57,589 nt of DNA from Cryobacterium sp. MP_M3 (GTDB lineage Bacteria > Actinomycetota > Actinomycetes > Actinomycetales > Microbacteriaceae), in the NCBI RefSeq assembly GCF_015752155.1, contig NZ_JADOVI010000019.1, forward strand, positions 1-57,589. Direction: 5' to 3'. Below are positions 9,123-16,944 of this stretch, piece after piece. A program made the translations under genes and the position numbers. A model generated the notes under the pieces. It saw nothing but the letters and a program-made list of their open reading frames with translations, did no database searches and was not told the origin of the DNA. Each line of letters begins with the position of its first letter. The stretch's first letter is position 1.

Positions 9123-10616
9123 TTGGCACAGGCAACGCGCCGACAGGCAACGCGCCGACAGGCAACGCGCCGCCCAGCCGCGGCAGTCGCCTCCGGCAGG
9201 TCTGAGCCGCGAGATCCGGTGATGGACCTGACTCGTGTCGCCGGTCTCGTCATCGTGGTCGTCGGGCACCTGCTGATGCTGGGCGCATCCGTTGCCGGTG
9301 ACCACCGGCTGGTGGTCCAGCGCACGTTGACCCTGCAGCCCTGGTTCACGCCCGTGACCTGGGTGGCCCAGGTGATGCCCTTGTTCTTCGTGGTGGGAGG
9401 ATTCGCCGGGGCGCTGAGCTGGCGCCGGGTCGAGGCGCGGGGCGGAACCGCGGCCGTCTTCATCCGTGCGCGGGTGCTGCGCCTGGCCTGGCCGACCCTG
9501 CCGCTGTTCGCGTTCCTGGCCCTGGCGATCCTCGCCATGCACCTCGCCGGGCTGGGCCCGGACACCGTCGCTGAGATCGCGACCGGGGTCGTCTCGCCGC
9601 TGTGGTTCCTCGCCGCGTACACCTTCTGCCAGGCCTTCCTGCCGGGCATGGCGACGCTGCACGCACGCGCGCCGATTCGGCTGCTGATCTGCCTCGCCGG
9701 GGCGATGGTGAGTGTCGACGCCCTGCGGCTGGGGACGCACACGCCGGAACTCGGTCTGCTCAATATGACCTTCGTCTGGCTTTTCGTGCAGCAGCTGGGC
9801 CTCTGGGCTGCGGATGGCTGGTTCGGCCGACGACGGCGTCGACTCCTCGTCGCGCTCGCAGGGGCGAGCTACGCCCTGCTCGGTCTGCTGACGACCGTCG
9901 GACCCTACCCGGCGAACATGCTGGACAACCTCAATCCGCCGACGACTGCCTTGGCGGTGCTGGCGGTGGGCCAGTTCTCAGCGCTGATGGCGTTGCGCCC
10001 GCAGCTGGACCGCCTGGCCCGGAGTGCGTTCGTGCGGCGCGTCGTGGCCGGAATCGGCACCCGGATGATGACGGTGTACCTCTGGCACCTTCCCGTTCTG
10101 GGGCTCATCGTCGGTGCGATGCTGCTTCTGCCCATGCCGGAGCCGGCCCCGGGAGGCGCCGGCTGGTGGCTGACCCGCCCCCTCGTGCTCCTGGTCGCCG
10201 TCGGGGCCCTGGTCGGCGTCGCGGCCCTGTTCGGCCGCTTCGAGCATCCGGCCGGGTCTCCAGCCGACACCGCAGTGGCGGTGCGCGACTGGCGCGTCGG
10301 AGTGTCGACCGCCTTGATGATCGTTCCGCCGTTCACGATCATGCTCTTCGGTCTCAACCTGGGCATCGCCGTGACGAGTGAGGTGCTGCTCGCGGCGGCG
10401 GTGTTCCTGCAATCGCCGGTGCGGCTAGGAGAAGATGCGGGCCAGGGCCACGAGGATCGAGATCAGGGCCAGGATGATCGCGGCGAGGGCCAGCCGGCGG
10501 CCGCGCGCGCCGGCCGGGATGACACTGACGGCCTTGCCGGAGAGCGTGACGCCGATGGTCGCGAAGATGAGCCCGGCGGCGGGAACGGGCACGGCCAGGA
10601 TGATCCCGGCCAGTGA
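9123..10616 (+). CDS. Acyltransferase-3 family membrane protein with N-terminal repeats and an antisense tail
   Basis: A 497-residue polytopic protein of the acyltransferase-3 family, which O-acylates cell-surface sugars or lipids. The core starts near residue 28 with RDPVMDLTRV and the conserved VVVGH (His at about 49), then about ten hydrophobic segments with FFVVGGFAGALSW and LWFLAAYTF. The start is probably TTG 9123: GGAGG lies at 9112-9116, six bases upstream, and family members keep the RDPV residues that precede the internal ATG at 9222. This start adds a basic tract with three QATRR repeats. From about residue 435 the reading is the antisense of the convergent small membrane protein gene and is very hydrophilic, so the natural stop seems to have been lost or shifted. 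Confidence 0.8.
   Translation: MAQATRRQATRRQATRRPAAAVASGRSEPRDPVMDLTRVAGLVIVVVGHLLMLGASVAGDHRLVVQRTLTLQPWFTPVTWVAQVMPLFFVVGGFAGALSWRRVEARGGTAAVFIRARVLRLAWPTLPLFAFLALAILAMHLAGLGPDTVAEIATGVVSPLWFLAAYTFCQAFLPGMATLHARAPIRLLICLAGAMVSVDALRLGTHTPELGLLNMTFVWLFVQQLGLWAADGWFGRRRRRLLVALAGASYALLGLLTTVGPYPANMLDNLNPPTTALAVLAVGQFSALMALRPQLDRLARSAFVRRVVAGIGTRMMTVYLWHLPVLGLIVGAMLLLPMPEPAPGGAGWWLTRPLVLLVAVGALVGVAALFGRFEHPAGSPADTAVAVRDWRVGVSTALMIVPPFTIMLFGLNLGIAVTSEVLLAAAVFLQSPVRLGEDAGQGHEDRDQGQDDRGEGQPAAARAGRDDTDGLAGERDADGREDEPGGGNGHGQDDPGQ
9129..9173 (+). repeat. Three tandem 15-bp repeats in the acyltransferase 5' coding end
   Basis: The unit CAGGCAACGCGCCGA occurs three times head to tail (the last copy differs in its final base). 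With the TTG 9123 start it encodes QATRR three times. On the other strand it lies upstream of the ParA-like gene, in the shared divergent region. Confidence 0.9.
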
Positions 10617-10721
10617 CAGCCAGAACCCCGGAACGCGTCCCGGCGTCTTCGACCAGTCGACCCGGGGGGCGCCGAGTCCGAGGAGGCCGTTGCCCTCCAT
10701 GTTCGCGCGCGGGTCGTCCAC
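10425..10721 (-). CDS. Small membrane protein, DUF4190-like
   Basis: A 98-residue protein with a short polar N-terminus (about 1-30), then two hydrophobic helices (about 33-58 and 76-97) joined by a basic loop (AGARGRRLA). This is the layout of DUF4190-type small membrane proteins, whose function is unknown. GTG 10721 is the start, with GGAAGGAA about ten bases upstream. The gene overlaps the 3' end of the acyltransferase frame by 192 bases in antisense. Its third-position G/C pattern and coherent hydrophobic segments make it the more credible coding strand in the overlap. Confidence 0.75.
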   Translation of the reverse strand: MDDPRANMEGNGLLGLGAPRVDWSKTPGRVPGFWLSLAGIILAVPVPAAGLIFATIGVTLSGKAVSVIPAGARGRRLALAAIILALISILVALARIFS

Positions 10722-10780
10722 CGGTGATTCCTTCCGTCGCGTCAGTCTCGCACGATCCGCGCCCCAGCTGGTCGGGGCAC

Positions 10781-10807
10781 AAAAAAACCCCGGAGGACCG
10801 GGGTTTT
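10781..10807 (-). terminator. Terminator of tRNA-Val(CAC)
   Basis: On the minus strand AAACCCCGG, a short loop and CCGGGGTTTTTTT follow the tRNA end, a compact rho-independent terminator with seven T. Confidence 0.9.
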
Positions 10808-10814
10808 CAGTGTG

Positions 10815-10887
10815 TGGGCGATACCGGACTCGAACCGATGACCTCTTCCGTGTGAAGGAAGCGCGCTACCAACTGCGCCAATCGCCC
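10815..10887 (-). tRNA. tRNA-Val (anticodon CAC)
   Basis: A complete cloverleaf is present on the minus strand: acceptor GGGCGAT paired with ATCGCCC, discriminator A, D-arm with GCGC..GCGC, anticodon stem CTTCC/GGAAG around the loop TTCACAC (anticodon CAC), and T-arm GGTTCGAGTCC. CCA is not encoded. It reads GUG codons. It is transcribed divergently from the duplicated tRNA operon and is followed by its own terminator. Confidence 0.97.
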
Positions 10888-10984
10888 TTGTGTGGCCAGA
10901 GCTGCGACCACGAGTTCTGATACTAGCCCAGAGCAGGGATGCGGCGCACATCGGGAGGGGCTCAACACGCCGGGCCGGCTCGGT

Positions 10985-11014
10985 TTGAATATCCACCGGA
11001 GTATCGGCTAGAGT
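10985..11014 (+). promoter_or_regulatory. Promoter of the first tRNA Gly-Cys-Val operon
   Basis: TTGAAT (10985-10990) and TAGAGT (11009-11014) are separated by 18 bases, a good sigma-70-type pair about 30 bases before tRNA-Gly. The duplicated unit begins at 11003, so only the -10 part is copied. Confidence 0.65.
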
Positions 11015-11042
11015 CTTCAAGCGCGCAGAAATGCGCGCAGTT

Positions 11043-11114
11043 GCGGATGTGGCGCAGTGGTAGCGCATCACCTTGCCAAGGTGAGGGTCGCGAGTTCGAA
11101 TCTCGTCATCCGCT
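11043..11114 (+). tRNA. tRNA-Gly (anticodon GCC), copy 1
   Basis: Acceptor GCGGATG pairs with CATCCGC, discriminator T. Anticodon stem TCACC/GGTGA encloses TTGCCAA (anticodon GCC), and the T-arm contains GTTCGAA. First gene of the three-tRNA operon. Confidence 0.97.
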
Positions 11115-11163
11115 CGAATTGAATCGGCCGAGAGGTCGGTTCTTTTTGGTGTGGACCCTATGT

Positions 11164-11237
11164 GGTGGATTGGCCGAGAGGCGAGGCAGCGGCCTGCAAA
11201 GCCGTATACACGGGTTCGAATCCCGTATCCACCTCCA
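11164..11237 (+). tRNA. tRNA-Cys (anticodon GCA), copy 1
   Basis: Acceptor GGTGGAT pairs with ATCCACC, followed by discriminator T and an encoded CCA (11235-11237). The anticodon loop CTGCAAA gives GCA. The T-arm is CGGGTTCGAATCCCG. Second gene of the operon. Confidence 0.97.
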
Positions 11238-11262
11238 TTCTTGAGGATTGATATCAAGATAT

Positions 11263-11334
11263 GGGCGATTGGCGCAGCGGTAGCGCGCTTCCCTGACACG
11301 GAAGAGGTCACTGGTTCGATCCCAGTATCGCCCA
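11263..11334 (+). tRNA. tRNA-Val (anticodon GAC), copy 1
   Basis: Acceptor GGGCGAT pairs with ATCGCCC, discriminator A. Anticodon stem CTTCC/GGAAG encloses CTGACAC (anticodon GAC). It reads GUC and GUU codons. CCA is not encoded. Third gene of the operon. Confidence 0.97.
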
Positions 11335-11341
11335 CAGACAA

Positions 11342-11370
11342 ACCCCCGGCCTTCCGGGGGTTTTTTCTTT
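11342..11370 (+). terminator. Terminator of tRNA operon copy 1
   Basis: ACCCCCGG, a four-base loop and CCGGGGGT are followed by TTTTTTCTTT, a strong rho-independent terminator. Confidence 0.93.
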
Positions 11371-11486
11371 GCCCGGAATCCCGGTACGGACCGTTTTCCG
11401 GGTCCGCCGCGCGGATCGAGCCCAGGGTGCGCCGATCCCCGCCGGAATCGGCTAGAGTCTTCAAGTCAGCAGAAATGCCGGCAGTT

Positions 11487-11558
11487 GCGGATGTGGCGCA
11501 GTGGTAGCGCATCACCTTGCCAAGGTGAGGGTCGCGAGTTCGAATCTCGTCATCCGCT
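11487..11558 (+). tRNA. tRNA-Gly (anticodon GCC), copy 2
   Basis: Identical in sequence to copy 1 and displaced by 444 bases. Confidence 0.97.
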
Positions 11559-11607
11559 CGAATTGAATCGGCCGAGAGGTCGGTTCTTTTTGGTGTGGAC
11601 CCTATGT

Positions 11608-11681
11608 GGTGGATTGGCCGAGAGGCGAGGCAGCGGCCTGCAAAGCCGTATACACGGGTTCGAATCCCGTATCCACCTCCA
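11608..11681 (+). tRNA. tRNA-Cys (anticodon GCA), copy 2
   Basis: Identical to copy 1, including the encoded CCA at 11679-11681. Confidence 0.97.
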
Positions 11682-11706
11682 TTCTTGAGGATTGATATCA
11701 AGATAT

Positions 11707-11778
11707 GGGCGATTGGCGCAGCGGTAGCGCGCTTCCCTGACACGGAAGAGGTCACTGGTTCGATCCCAGTATCGCCCA
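11707..11778 (+). tRNA. tRNA-Val (anticodon GAC), copy 2
   Basis: Identical to copy 1. The last gene of the second operon copy. Confidence 0.97.
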
Positions 11779-11785
11779 CAGACAA

Positions 11786-11814
11786 ACCCCCGGCCTTCCG
11801 GGGGTTTTTTCTTT
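11786..11814 (+). terminator. Terminator of tRNA operon copy 2
   Basis: Same hairpin and T-run as in copy 1. It separates the tRNA operon from the convergent HIRAN-like gene that ends at 11849. Confidence 0.93.
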
Positions 11815-11848
11815 GCCCGGAGGTGATCGCGCACCTCGGTGTGCGGTG

Positions 11849-12382
11849 TCAGGGACGGAGCCGGGGTCGCCGCAGCGCCCGCTCCGTCGAGAGCCAGACA
11901 CCGTAATCGGGCTTCTCCAGCGTGCCGCCGAACACGGACGCGTGGGCCACCGGCTGGCGCCCGGCCTCCAGGTGCGGCCGCAGCCCCTGGCCCCAGCCGG
12001 CCGCGAGATAGGCAGGGATGTGCCCGCAGGTCTCCGTGACATCACCGAACCGGAGATCGACGCGCACCGCATGGGTGTCGACGGGGTTGCCGGGTTCGGG
12101 CCGCAGGATGGCCAGAATCGGGGCATCGGCGGCACCCGAGTCCTTCCAGGCCGACACGACACGGTGAATGCCGGCGTAGTAATGGGATTCGCCGACAACC
12201 TCCTGCAGCCCCTCGAACGGATAGAAGACCATCTCCGTGATGGGCACGGGCTCGTAGGTTCGGTGCCGTCGCTTCGCGGCACCCCGGGGCCCCATCGACA
12301 CGCGGGACACGACGGAGTGCACCACAAGCCAGGCGGGTGTGCCTCCGGGCCGCCGCCCGATCTTCCGGTCGAAATCGCTCAC
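11849..12382 (-). CDS. HIRAN-like domain protein
   Basis: A 177-residue protein. After a basic N-terminus (about 1-45) comes a region with HIRAN features: VVGESHYYAGI at about 60-71, RPEPGNPVDTHAVRV at about 93-107 and GHIPAYLAAGWGQGL at about 118-132. These correspond to the family's opening strand, the E-P-x-N-x-x-D-x-x-A-V core and the closing G-Y-L/I-P strand. HIRAN domains bind DNA ends or damaged DNA, alone or fused to nucleases and helicases. The start is GTG 12382 with AGGGAG upstream; the longer frame is not supported. It diverges from a second HIRAN-like gene. The domain assignment is by motif and the role is unknown. Confidence 0.72.
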   Translation of the reverse strand: MSDFDRKIGRRPGGTPAWLVVHSVVSRVSMGPRGAAKRRHRTYEPVPITEMVFYPFEGLQEVVGESHYYAGIHRVVSAWKDSGAADAPILAILRPEPGNPVDTHAVRVDLRFGDVTETCGHIPAYLAAGWGQGLRPHLEAGRQPVAHASVFGGTLEKPDYGVWLSTERALRRPRLRP

Positions 12383-12540
12383 TGTGCTCCCTAGCCTGCT
12401 CTGATCCTCCCAAGGGCCCGCGACCGGGCGCACCGCCCAATTGGAGGGGCAGCGTCGTGCGGCCGCACCGGCGCGGCGTGGCCGTACTGGGGATGGCGGC
12501 GCCGGCGCAGGTCCGCCAGTCTCAAGGTGGAGGTTAATCG

Positions 12541-13291
12541 ATGGAACTGTTCGTGCTGGTCGCACTGTCCCTGCCCGTGATCATCGGCGTCGCCATCTGG
12601 GGCACCTGGGGCATCCGGGTGGCCGGCCGGTCGGCCGGGACCGCCGTTCCCCGTCGCCGCGCCTCGGATGCAGTGCCTGCTCTCACTCCGCCGTCGGCTG
12701 CCTCCGCGCCCGCAGTGTCCTCGACCGCACGCCCTGGGGTCGCTCTCAGTCGCTATCTCCCGCCGCAGGACTGGGCGAGACTGCTCGTAGCCGACGCCGG
12801 GGGACTGCCCACTCTCTACCTGCAGCCGCACGGCGGGGAGCTGTGGCTGACCGAGCCGACGACGGGCCTGCTCGTGAGCATCAGCAATGTGCACCTGCGA
12901 GGCCTCGGGATCTGGACGATCTGGCTGCGCAACGTCGATTCGCGTACCATCGTCGCCCGCGAAGGCCTGATCCAGCCCGGAGCGATGGTCTCCCTGGTAC
13001 GTGAGCCCGGGCATCCGGCTGCCGGCGGCGCCGTGTCCGTGCACTCGTCCAGCGGACGCAGGGTCGGCCAGGTCAGCCCCCCGGATCGCGGCGGGGCTGG
13101 CCGAACTGATCGACACCGGCACCGTGCTCCACGCTGTGGCGATCGCCTTCGACCCGAAGCCGGGTGCGGAGCGGCCGGGCCTGATCAAGGTCCTGGCGGC
13201 GCCGCCGGCAACCATCGAGCACCTGTTCCGGCGGCTTCCGCGCGCCGCCACGATCGCGCTACCCGACCGGGACGCCGTCCTGGCCGGATAG
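12541..13291 (+). pseudogene. Membrane-anchored HIRAN-like protein, frameshifted at a run of six C
   Basis: The first frame (from ATG 12541) encodes a hydrophobic N-terminal helix (about 2-27), a proline/alanine/serine linker (about 40-65), a middle domain and the start of a HIRAN core (SLVREPGHPAAGGAVSVHS, GRRVGQVS). At 13077-13082 (six C) the frame leaves the family pattern. The expected continuation (RIAAGLAELIDTGTVLHAV) is in the next frame and runs to TAG at 13289-13291. With five C there, one 249-residue protein would be read. This is a one-base insertion, a sequencing error, or slippage at a homopolymer. If the first frame is translated as it stands, it continues to 13347 with an unrelated tail. 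GGTGGAGG sits upstream of the ATG. Divergent partner of the 11849-12382 gene. Confidence 0.72.
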
Positions 13292-13359
13292 CGGGGACGA
13301 AGGCTTCTCGTGCGCCGCTAAAGTTGGAGGGGTTCGCACACAACTGAGGAGTTACACAC

Positions 13360-15351
13360 GTGGTTGACGGCTTTGAGCTTTTCACCGACCGGTCCGTTGT
13401 CGCAATGCGCGTCAACGGCGAGCTCAAGGACCTCGCCGCGACGGTGACGCCGACGGATGCCGTCGAGCCGGTCACCCTGTCGTCCCCCGACGGCCTCAAC
13501 ATCCTTCGGCACTCGGCCGCACACGTGCTCGCGCAGGCCGTGCAGACCGTCAACCCGGCCGCGCGGCTCGGCATCGGCCCGCCCGTCACCGACGGCTTCT
13601 ACTACGACTTCGACGTCGCCGAACCATTCACCCCGGATGACATCAAGTCGCTCGAGAAGGCCATGGACCGGATCATCCGCCAGGGCCAGCGGTTCGTGCG
13701 CCGGGTCGTCACCGCCGACGAGGCCAGGGCGGAGCTCGCCGCCGAGCCGTACAAGCTCGAACTGATCGGGCTCAAGGGCGCGTCACCCAGCGGCGACGAC
13801 GCTAGTGCCGAGCTGGGAGCCGACAACGAGTCCGTCGAGGTCGGGGGCGCCGAACTGACCATCTACGACAACGTCGACCCGAAGACGGGGGAGACCATGT
13901 GGAAGGACCTCTGCCGCGGTCCCCACCTGCCCAATACCCGCATGATCGGCAACGGATACTCGCTCACCCGGCTGGCCGCCGCCTACTGGCGCGGCTCGGA
14001 GAAGAACCCGCAACTGCAGCGGATCTACGGCACGGCCTGGCCCACCAAGGACGAGCTGCGCGCCTACCAGGCCCGCCAGGAGGAGGCCGCCAAGCGCGAC
14101 CACCGCAAACTCGGCGCCGAACTCGACCTGTTCAGCTTCCCGGAGGAGATCGGCTCCGGACTTCCCGTCTTCCACCCCAAGGGCGGCATCATCCGCCAGG
14201 AGATGGAGAACTACTCCCGCAAGCGCCACGCCGAGGCCGGGTACGACTTCGTCTACACGCCGCACATCACCAAGTCGAACCTGTTCGAAACTTCCGGGCA
14301 CCTCGACTGGTACTCCGACGGCATGTTCCCGCCGATGAAACTCGACGCCGAATACGATGCCGACGGGCACATGACCCGCCAGGGCGTCGACTACTACCTC
14401 AAGCCGATGAACTGCCCGTTCCACAACCTCATCTTCCGCTCCAGCGGCCGCAGCTACCGCGACCTGCCGATGCGGCTGTTCGAGTTCGGCTCGGTCTACC
14501 GCTACGAGAAGTCCGGCGTGGTGCACGGCCTCACCCGGGTGCGCGGGATGACCCAGGACGACGCCCACATCTACACCACGAAGGAGGGGATGAAGGAGGA
14601 ACTCACCTCCACCCTGAACTTCGTGCTGAAACTCCTTGCCGACTACGGTCTCGAGGACTACTACCTCGAACTCTCCACCAAGGACCCGAAGAAGTTCGTG
14701 GGCAGCGACGAAGCGTGGGAAGAGGCCACCCAGACTCTCGCCGAGGTCGCCGAGGCATCCGGGCTGGAACTCGTCTCCGACCCGGGCGGAGCGGCCTTCT
14801 ACGGTCCGAAGATCTCGGTGCAGGCGCGGGACGCGATCGGCCGCACCTGGCAGATGTCGACCATCCAGCTGGACTTCAACCTGCCGGAGCGGTTCGACCT
14901 CGAATACACGGCGCCCGACGGGTCCCGCCAGCGCCCGGTGATGATCCATCGTGCCCTGTTCGGCTCGATCGAGCGGTTCTTCGCGGTGCTCACCGAGCAC
15001 TACGCCGGGGCGTTCCCGGTCTGGCTGTCCCCGGTGCAGGTCGTCGGCATCCCCGTCTCCGAGCAGTACGGGCCCTACCTCGATGAGATCATCGGCCGGC
15101 TGAAGGCGGCAGGCGTGCGTGCCCAGGTCGACCACTCCGACGACCGGATGCAGAAGAAGATCCGCAACCACACCAAGGCAAAGGTGCCCTTCCAGCTGAT
15201 CGTGGGTGAGGAGGACCAGGCCAACGGTGCGGTCAGCTTCCGCTTCCGCGACGGCAGCCAGGACAACGGCGTTCCGATCGAGGATGCCATCAGCCGCATC
15301 GTCGCCGCGATCGAGACCCGCGCCCAGGTCACCGGCCAGGGGCAGAGCTAG
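13360..15351 (+). CDS. thrS: Threonyl-tRNA synthetase
   Basis: A 663-residue class II synthetase that charges tRNA-Thr. The order is an N-terminal TGS-like region (about 1-55), the editing domain ([13 protein letters not shown], then [10 protein letters not shown] supplying the metal-binding Cys and His), and the catalytic core with motif 2 ([24 protein letters not shown], about 375-400). The zinc ligands Cys (PMNCPFH) and His are present, and motif 3 is near [17 protein letters not shown]-terminal anticodon-binding domain with [13 protein letters not shown] follows. Length is normal. The start is GTG 13360 after GAGGA. Its stop abuts the ATG of the HIT gene (TAGATG), so the two are coupled. 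No T-box leader was recognised upstream. Confidence 0.98.
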   Translation: MVDGFELFTDRSVVAMRVNGELKDLAATVTPTDAVEPVTLSSPDGLNILRHSAAHVLAQAVQTVNPAARLGIGPPVTDGFYYDFDVAEPFTPDDIKSLEKAMDRIIRQGQRFVRRVVTADEARAELAAEPYKLELIGLKGASPSGDDASAELGADNESVEVGGAELTIYDNVDPKTGETMWKDLCRGPHLPNTRMIGNGYSLTRLAAAYWRGSEKNPQLQRIYGTAWPTKDELRAYQARQEEAAKRDHRKLGAELDLFSFPEEIGSGLPVFHPKGGIIRQEMENYSRKRHAEAGYDFVYTPHITKSNLFETSGHLDWYSDGMFPPMKLDAEYDADGHMTRQGVDYYLKPMNCPFHNLIFRSSGRSYRDLPMRLFEFGSVYRYEKSGVVHGLTRVRGMTQDDAHIYTTKEGMKEELTSTLNFVLKLLADYGLEDYYLELSTKDPKKFVGSDEAWEEATQTLAEVAEASGLELVSDPGGAAFYGPKISVQARDAIGRTWQMSTIQLDFNLPERFDLEYTAPDGSRQRPVMIHRALFGSIERFFAVLTEHYAGAFPVWLSPVQVVGIPVSEQYGPYLDEIIGRLKAAGVRAQVDHSDDRMQKKIRNHTKAKVPFQLIVGEEDQANGAVSFRFRDGSQDNGVPIEDAISRIVAAIETRAQVTGQGQS

Positions 15352-15960
15352 ATGGCCCCCGGGAACGACGAGGTCGGTACCGGCACGGCCGGCACCGGGG
15401 AGTCCGCGGACGACCGGTTCGAGGGGATCGAGCACTCGTCCGACTTCGCCGCGGTACCGGATGCCTTCCAACGGCTGTGGACGCCGCACCGCCTGGTCTA
15501 CATCCAGGACGGCCAGCAGCCGGACGAATCCGACTGCCCGTTCTGCCGCGCCCCCGAGATGACCGACGAGAAGGCGCTGATCGTGGCGCGCGGGAAGCAC
15601 GCCTACGTGCTGCTCAACCTGTTCCCGTACAACAGCGGGCACCTGCTCGTCTGCCCGTACCGGCACATTGCGACGTATGACGAGGCGACGCCCGAGGAGG
15701 TCGCCGAAATCGGTAGCCTGACCCAGGTGGCGATGCGCGTGCTCAGCGAGGTGTCCCACTGTGACGGCTTCAACATCGGCATGAACCAGGGCCGGGTCGC
15801 GGGTGCGGGCATCGCGGAACACCTGCACCAGCACATCGTGCCGCGGTGGGCCCTGGACTCGAACTTCTTCCCGATCATCGCCAGGACGAAGGCCGTTCCC
15901 CGGCTGCTCGGCGAGGTGCGGCGCGAGGTCGCCGACGGCTGGCCGAAAGACGAGAACTAG
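15352..15960 (+). CDS. HIT-family hydrolase
   Basis: A 202-residue histidine-triad protein that hydrolyses or phosphorolyses nucleotide conjugates such as Ap4A. The signature [10 protein letters not shown] is at about residues 162-171. A zinc-ligand-like pair DCPFC (about 62-66) and the strand [20 protein letters not shown] precede it, a combination typical of actinobacterial Ap4A phosphorylase-like HIT proteins that follow thrS. The ATG immediately follows the thrS stop. The first 40 residues are acidic and variable. Confidence 0.92.
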   Translation: MAPGNDEVGTGTAGTGESADDRFEGIEHSSDFAAVPDAFQRLWTPHRLVYIQDGQQPDESDCPFCRAPEMTDEKALIVARGKHAYVLLNLFPYNSGHLLVCPYRHIATYDEATPEEVAEIGSLTQVAMRVLSEVSHCDGFNIGMNQGRVAGAGIAEHLHQHIVPRWALDSNFFPIIARTKAVPRLLGEVRREVADGWPKDEN

Positions 15961-16018
15961 CTTCACCTTCACGCTCCGCGCGGCACTTCGTCGTGCGAAA
16001 CCCACAAAATGCAAGGAA

Positions 16019-16024
16019 TAGAAT
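16019..16024 (+). promoter_or_regulatory. Candidate -10 box of pdxS
   Basis: TAGAAT lies seven bases before the pdxS ATG. This spacing would give a leaderless or near-leaderless pdxST transcript. No convincing -35 was seen. Confidence 0.45.
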
Positions 16025-16031
16025 CAAGGCT

Positions 16032-16934
16032 ATGACTGAAACCACTTCCGCCGAGCAGTTTGGTTCGAGCCGCGTCAAGCGCGGACTCGCCGACATGATG
16101 AAGGGCGGCGTCATCATGGACGTCGTCAACGCCGAACAGGCCCGGATCGCCGAGGATGCCGGTGCCGTCGCCGTCATGGCCCTCGAGCGCGTGCCGGCCG
16201 ACATCCGTTCCCAGGGTGGTGTCGCCCGGATGAGCGACCCCGACCTGATCGACAGCATCATCGCCGAGGTCTCCATCCCGGTCATGGCGAAGGCCCGGAT
16301 CGGCCACTTCGTCGAGGCCCAGGTGCTGCAGGCCCTGAACGTCGACTACATCGACGAGTCAGAGGTGCTGAGCCCGGCCGACTACGTCAACCACATCGAC
16401 AAGTGGAACTTCACGGTTCCGTTCGTCTGCGGTGCGACCAACCTGGGTGAGGCGCTGCGCCGGATCACCGAGGGTGCCGCGATGATCCGCTCGAAGGGCG
16501 AAGCCGGCACCGGCGACGTCTCCGAGGCGATGAAGCACATCCGCACCATCAAGGGTGAGATCGCCCGCCTCTCGTCGCTGAGCAAGGACGAGCTGTACGT
16601 CGCCGCCAAGGAACTGCAGGCCCCGTACGAGCTCGTCGCCGAGATCGCCTCCACCGGCAAGCTCCCCGTCGTGCTGTTCGTCGCCGGCGGCGTGGCCACC
16701 CCGGCCGACGCGGCCATGATGATGCAGATGGGCGCGGACGGCGTGTTCGTCGGCTCCGGCATCTTCAAGTCGGGCAACCCGCAGGCGCGCGCCAACGCCA
16801 TCGTCAAGGCCGTCACGTTCTACGACGACCCCAGCGTCATCGCCGCCGTCTCGCGGGGCCTCGGCGAAGCCATGGTGGGCATCAACGTGTCCGACCTGGC
16901 CGCACCGCACCGCCTCTCCGAGCGCGGCTGGTAG
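16032..16934 (+). CDS. pdxS: Pyridoxal 5'-phosphate synthase, lyase subunit PdxS
   Basis: A 300-residue TIM-barrel subunit that makes PLP from ribose 5-phosphate, glyceraldehyde 3-phosphate and ammonia supplied by PdxT. Conserved blocks are all present: [20 protein letters not shown], the catalytic-lysine region [12 protein letters not shown] (Lys 87), [17 protein letters not shown] and [25 protein letters not shown] 16032 is the start; longer upstream reading is the antisense-free remainder of the HIT gene in another frame. It is followed 10 bases later by pdxT, the usual pair. Confidence 0.98.
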   Translation: MTETTSAEQFGSSRVKRGLADMMKGGVIMDVVNAEQARIAEDAGAVAVMALERVPADIRSQGGVARMSDPDLIDSIIAEVSIPVMAKARIGHFVEAQVLQALNVDYIDESEVLSPADYVNHIDKWNFTVPFVCGATNLGEALRRITEGAAMIRSKGEAGTGDVSEAMKHIRTIKGEIARLSSLSKDELYVAAKELQAPYELVAEIASTGKLPVVLFVAGGVATPADAAMMMQMGADGVFVGSGIFKSGNPQARANAIVKAVTFYDDPSVIAAVSRGLGEAMVGINVSDLAAPHRLSERGW

Positions 16935-16944
16935 TCCGCAGTTC

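Larger units (their letters stand above)
11003..11377 (+). repeat. Copy 1 of a 375-bp tandem duplication carrying a tRNA operon
   Basis: From ATCGGCTAGAGTCTTCAAG to GCCCGGA this segment recurs 444 bases downstream. All three tRNAs, their spacers and the terminator are the same. The only differences seen are five substitutions in the short leader before tRNA-Gly. The 69 bases between copies (11378-11446) are unique. Confidence 0.95.
11447..11821 (+). repeat. Copy 2 of the tRNA operon duplication
   Basis: Second copy of the 375-bp unit. It retains TAGAGT (11453-11458) as a -10 box, but the bases where a -35 box should be (around 11429-11434, GC-rich) do not resemble TTGACA. Confidence 0.95.

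Noticed and set aside
10742..11785. Long minus-strand frame with repeated peptide blocks across the tRNA region
   Set aside because: It is the antisense reading of the duplicated tRNAs, which explains the peptide repeats. It is not a repeat protein.
11003..11821. tRNA-associated integrative element with attachment sites
   Set aside because: The repeats contain whole tRNA genes, with no integrase or phage gene nearby. Simple tandem duplication explains the pattern.
13300..13360. T-box or other amino-acid-sensing leader for thrS
   Set aside because: The upstream gap is short and no T-box core or matching terminator/antiterminator was seen.
13783..16014. A 743-residue minus-strand open frame across thrS and the HIT gene
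   Set aside because: It is antisense to two clear genes and arises because GC-rich codons rarely form stops on the other strand. Composition is rich in Val, Gly, Arg and His with no recognisable domain.
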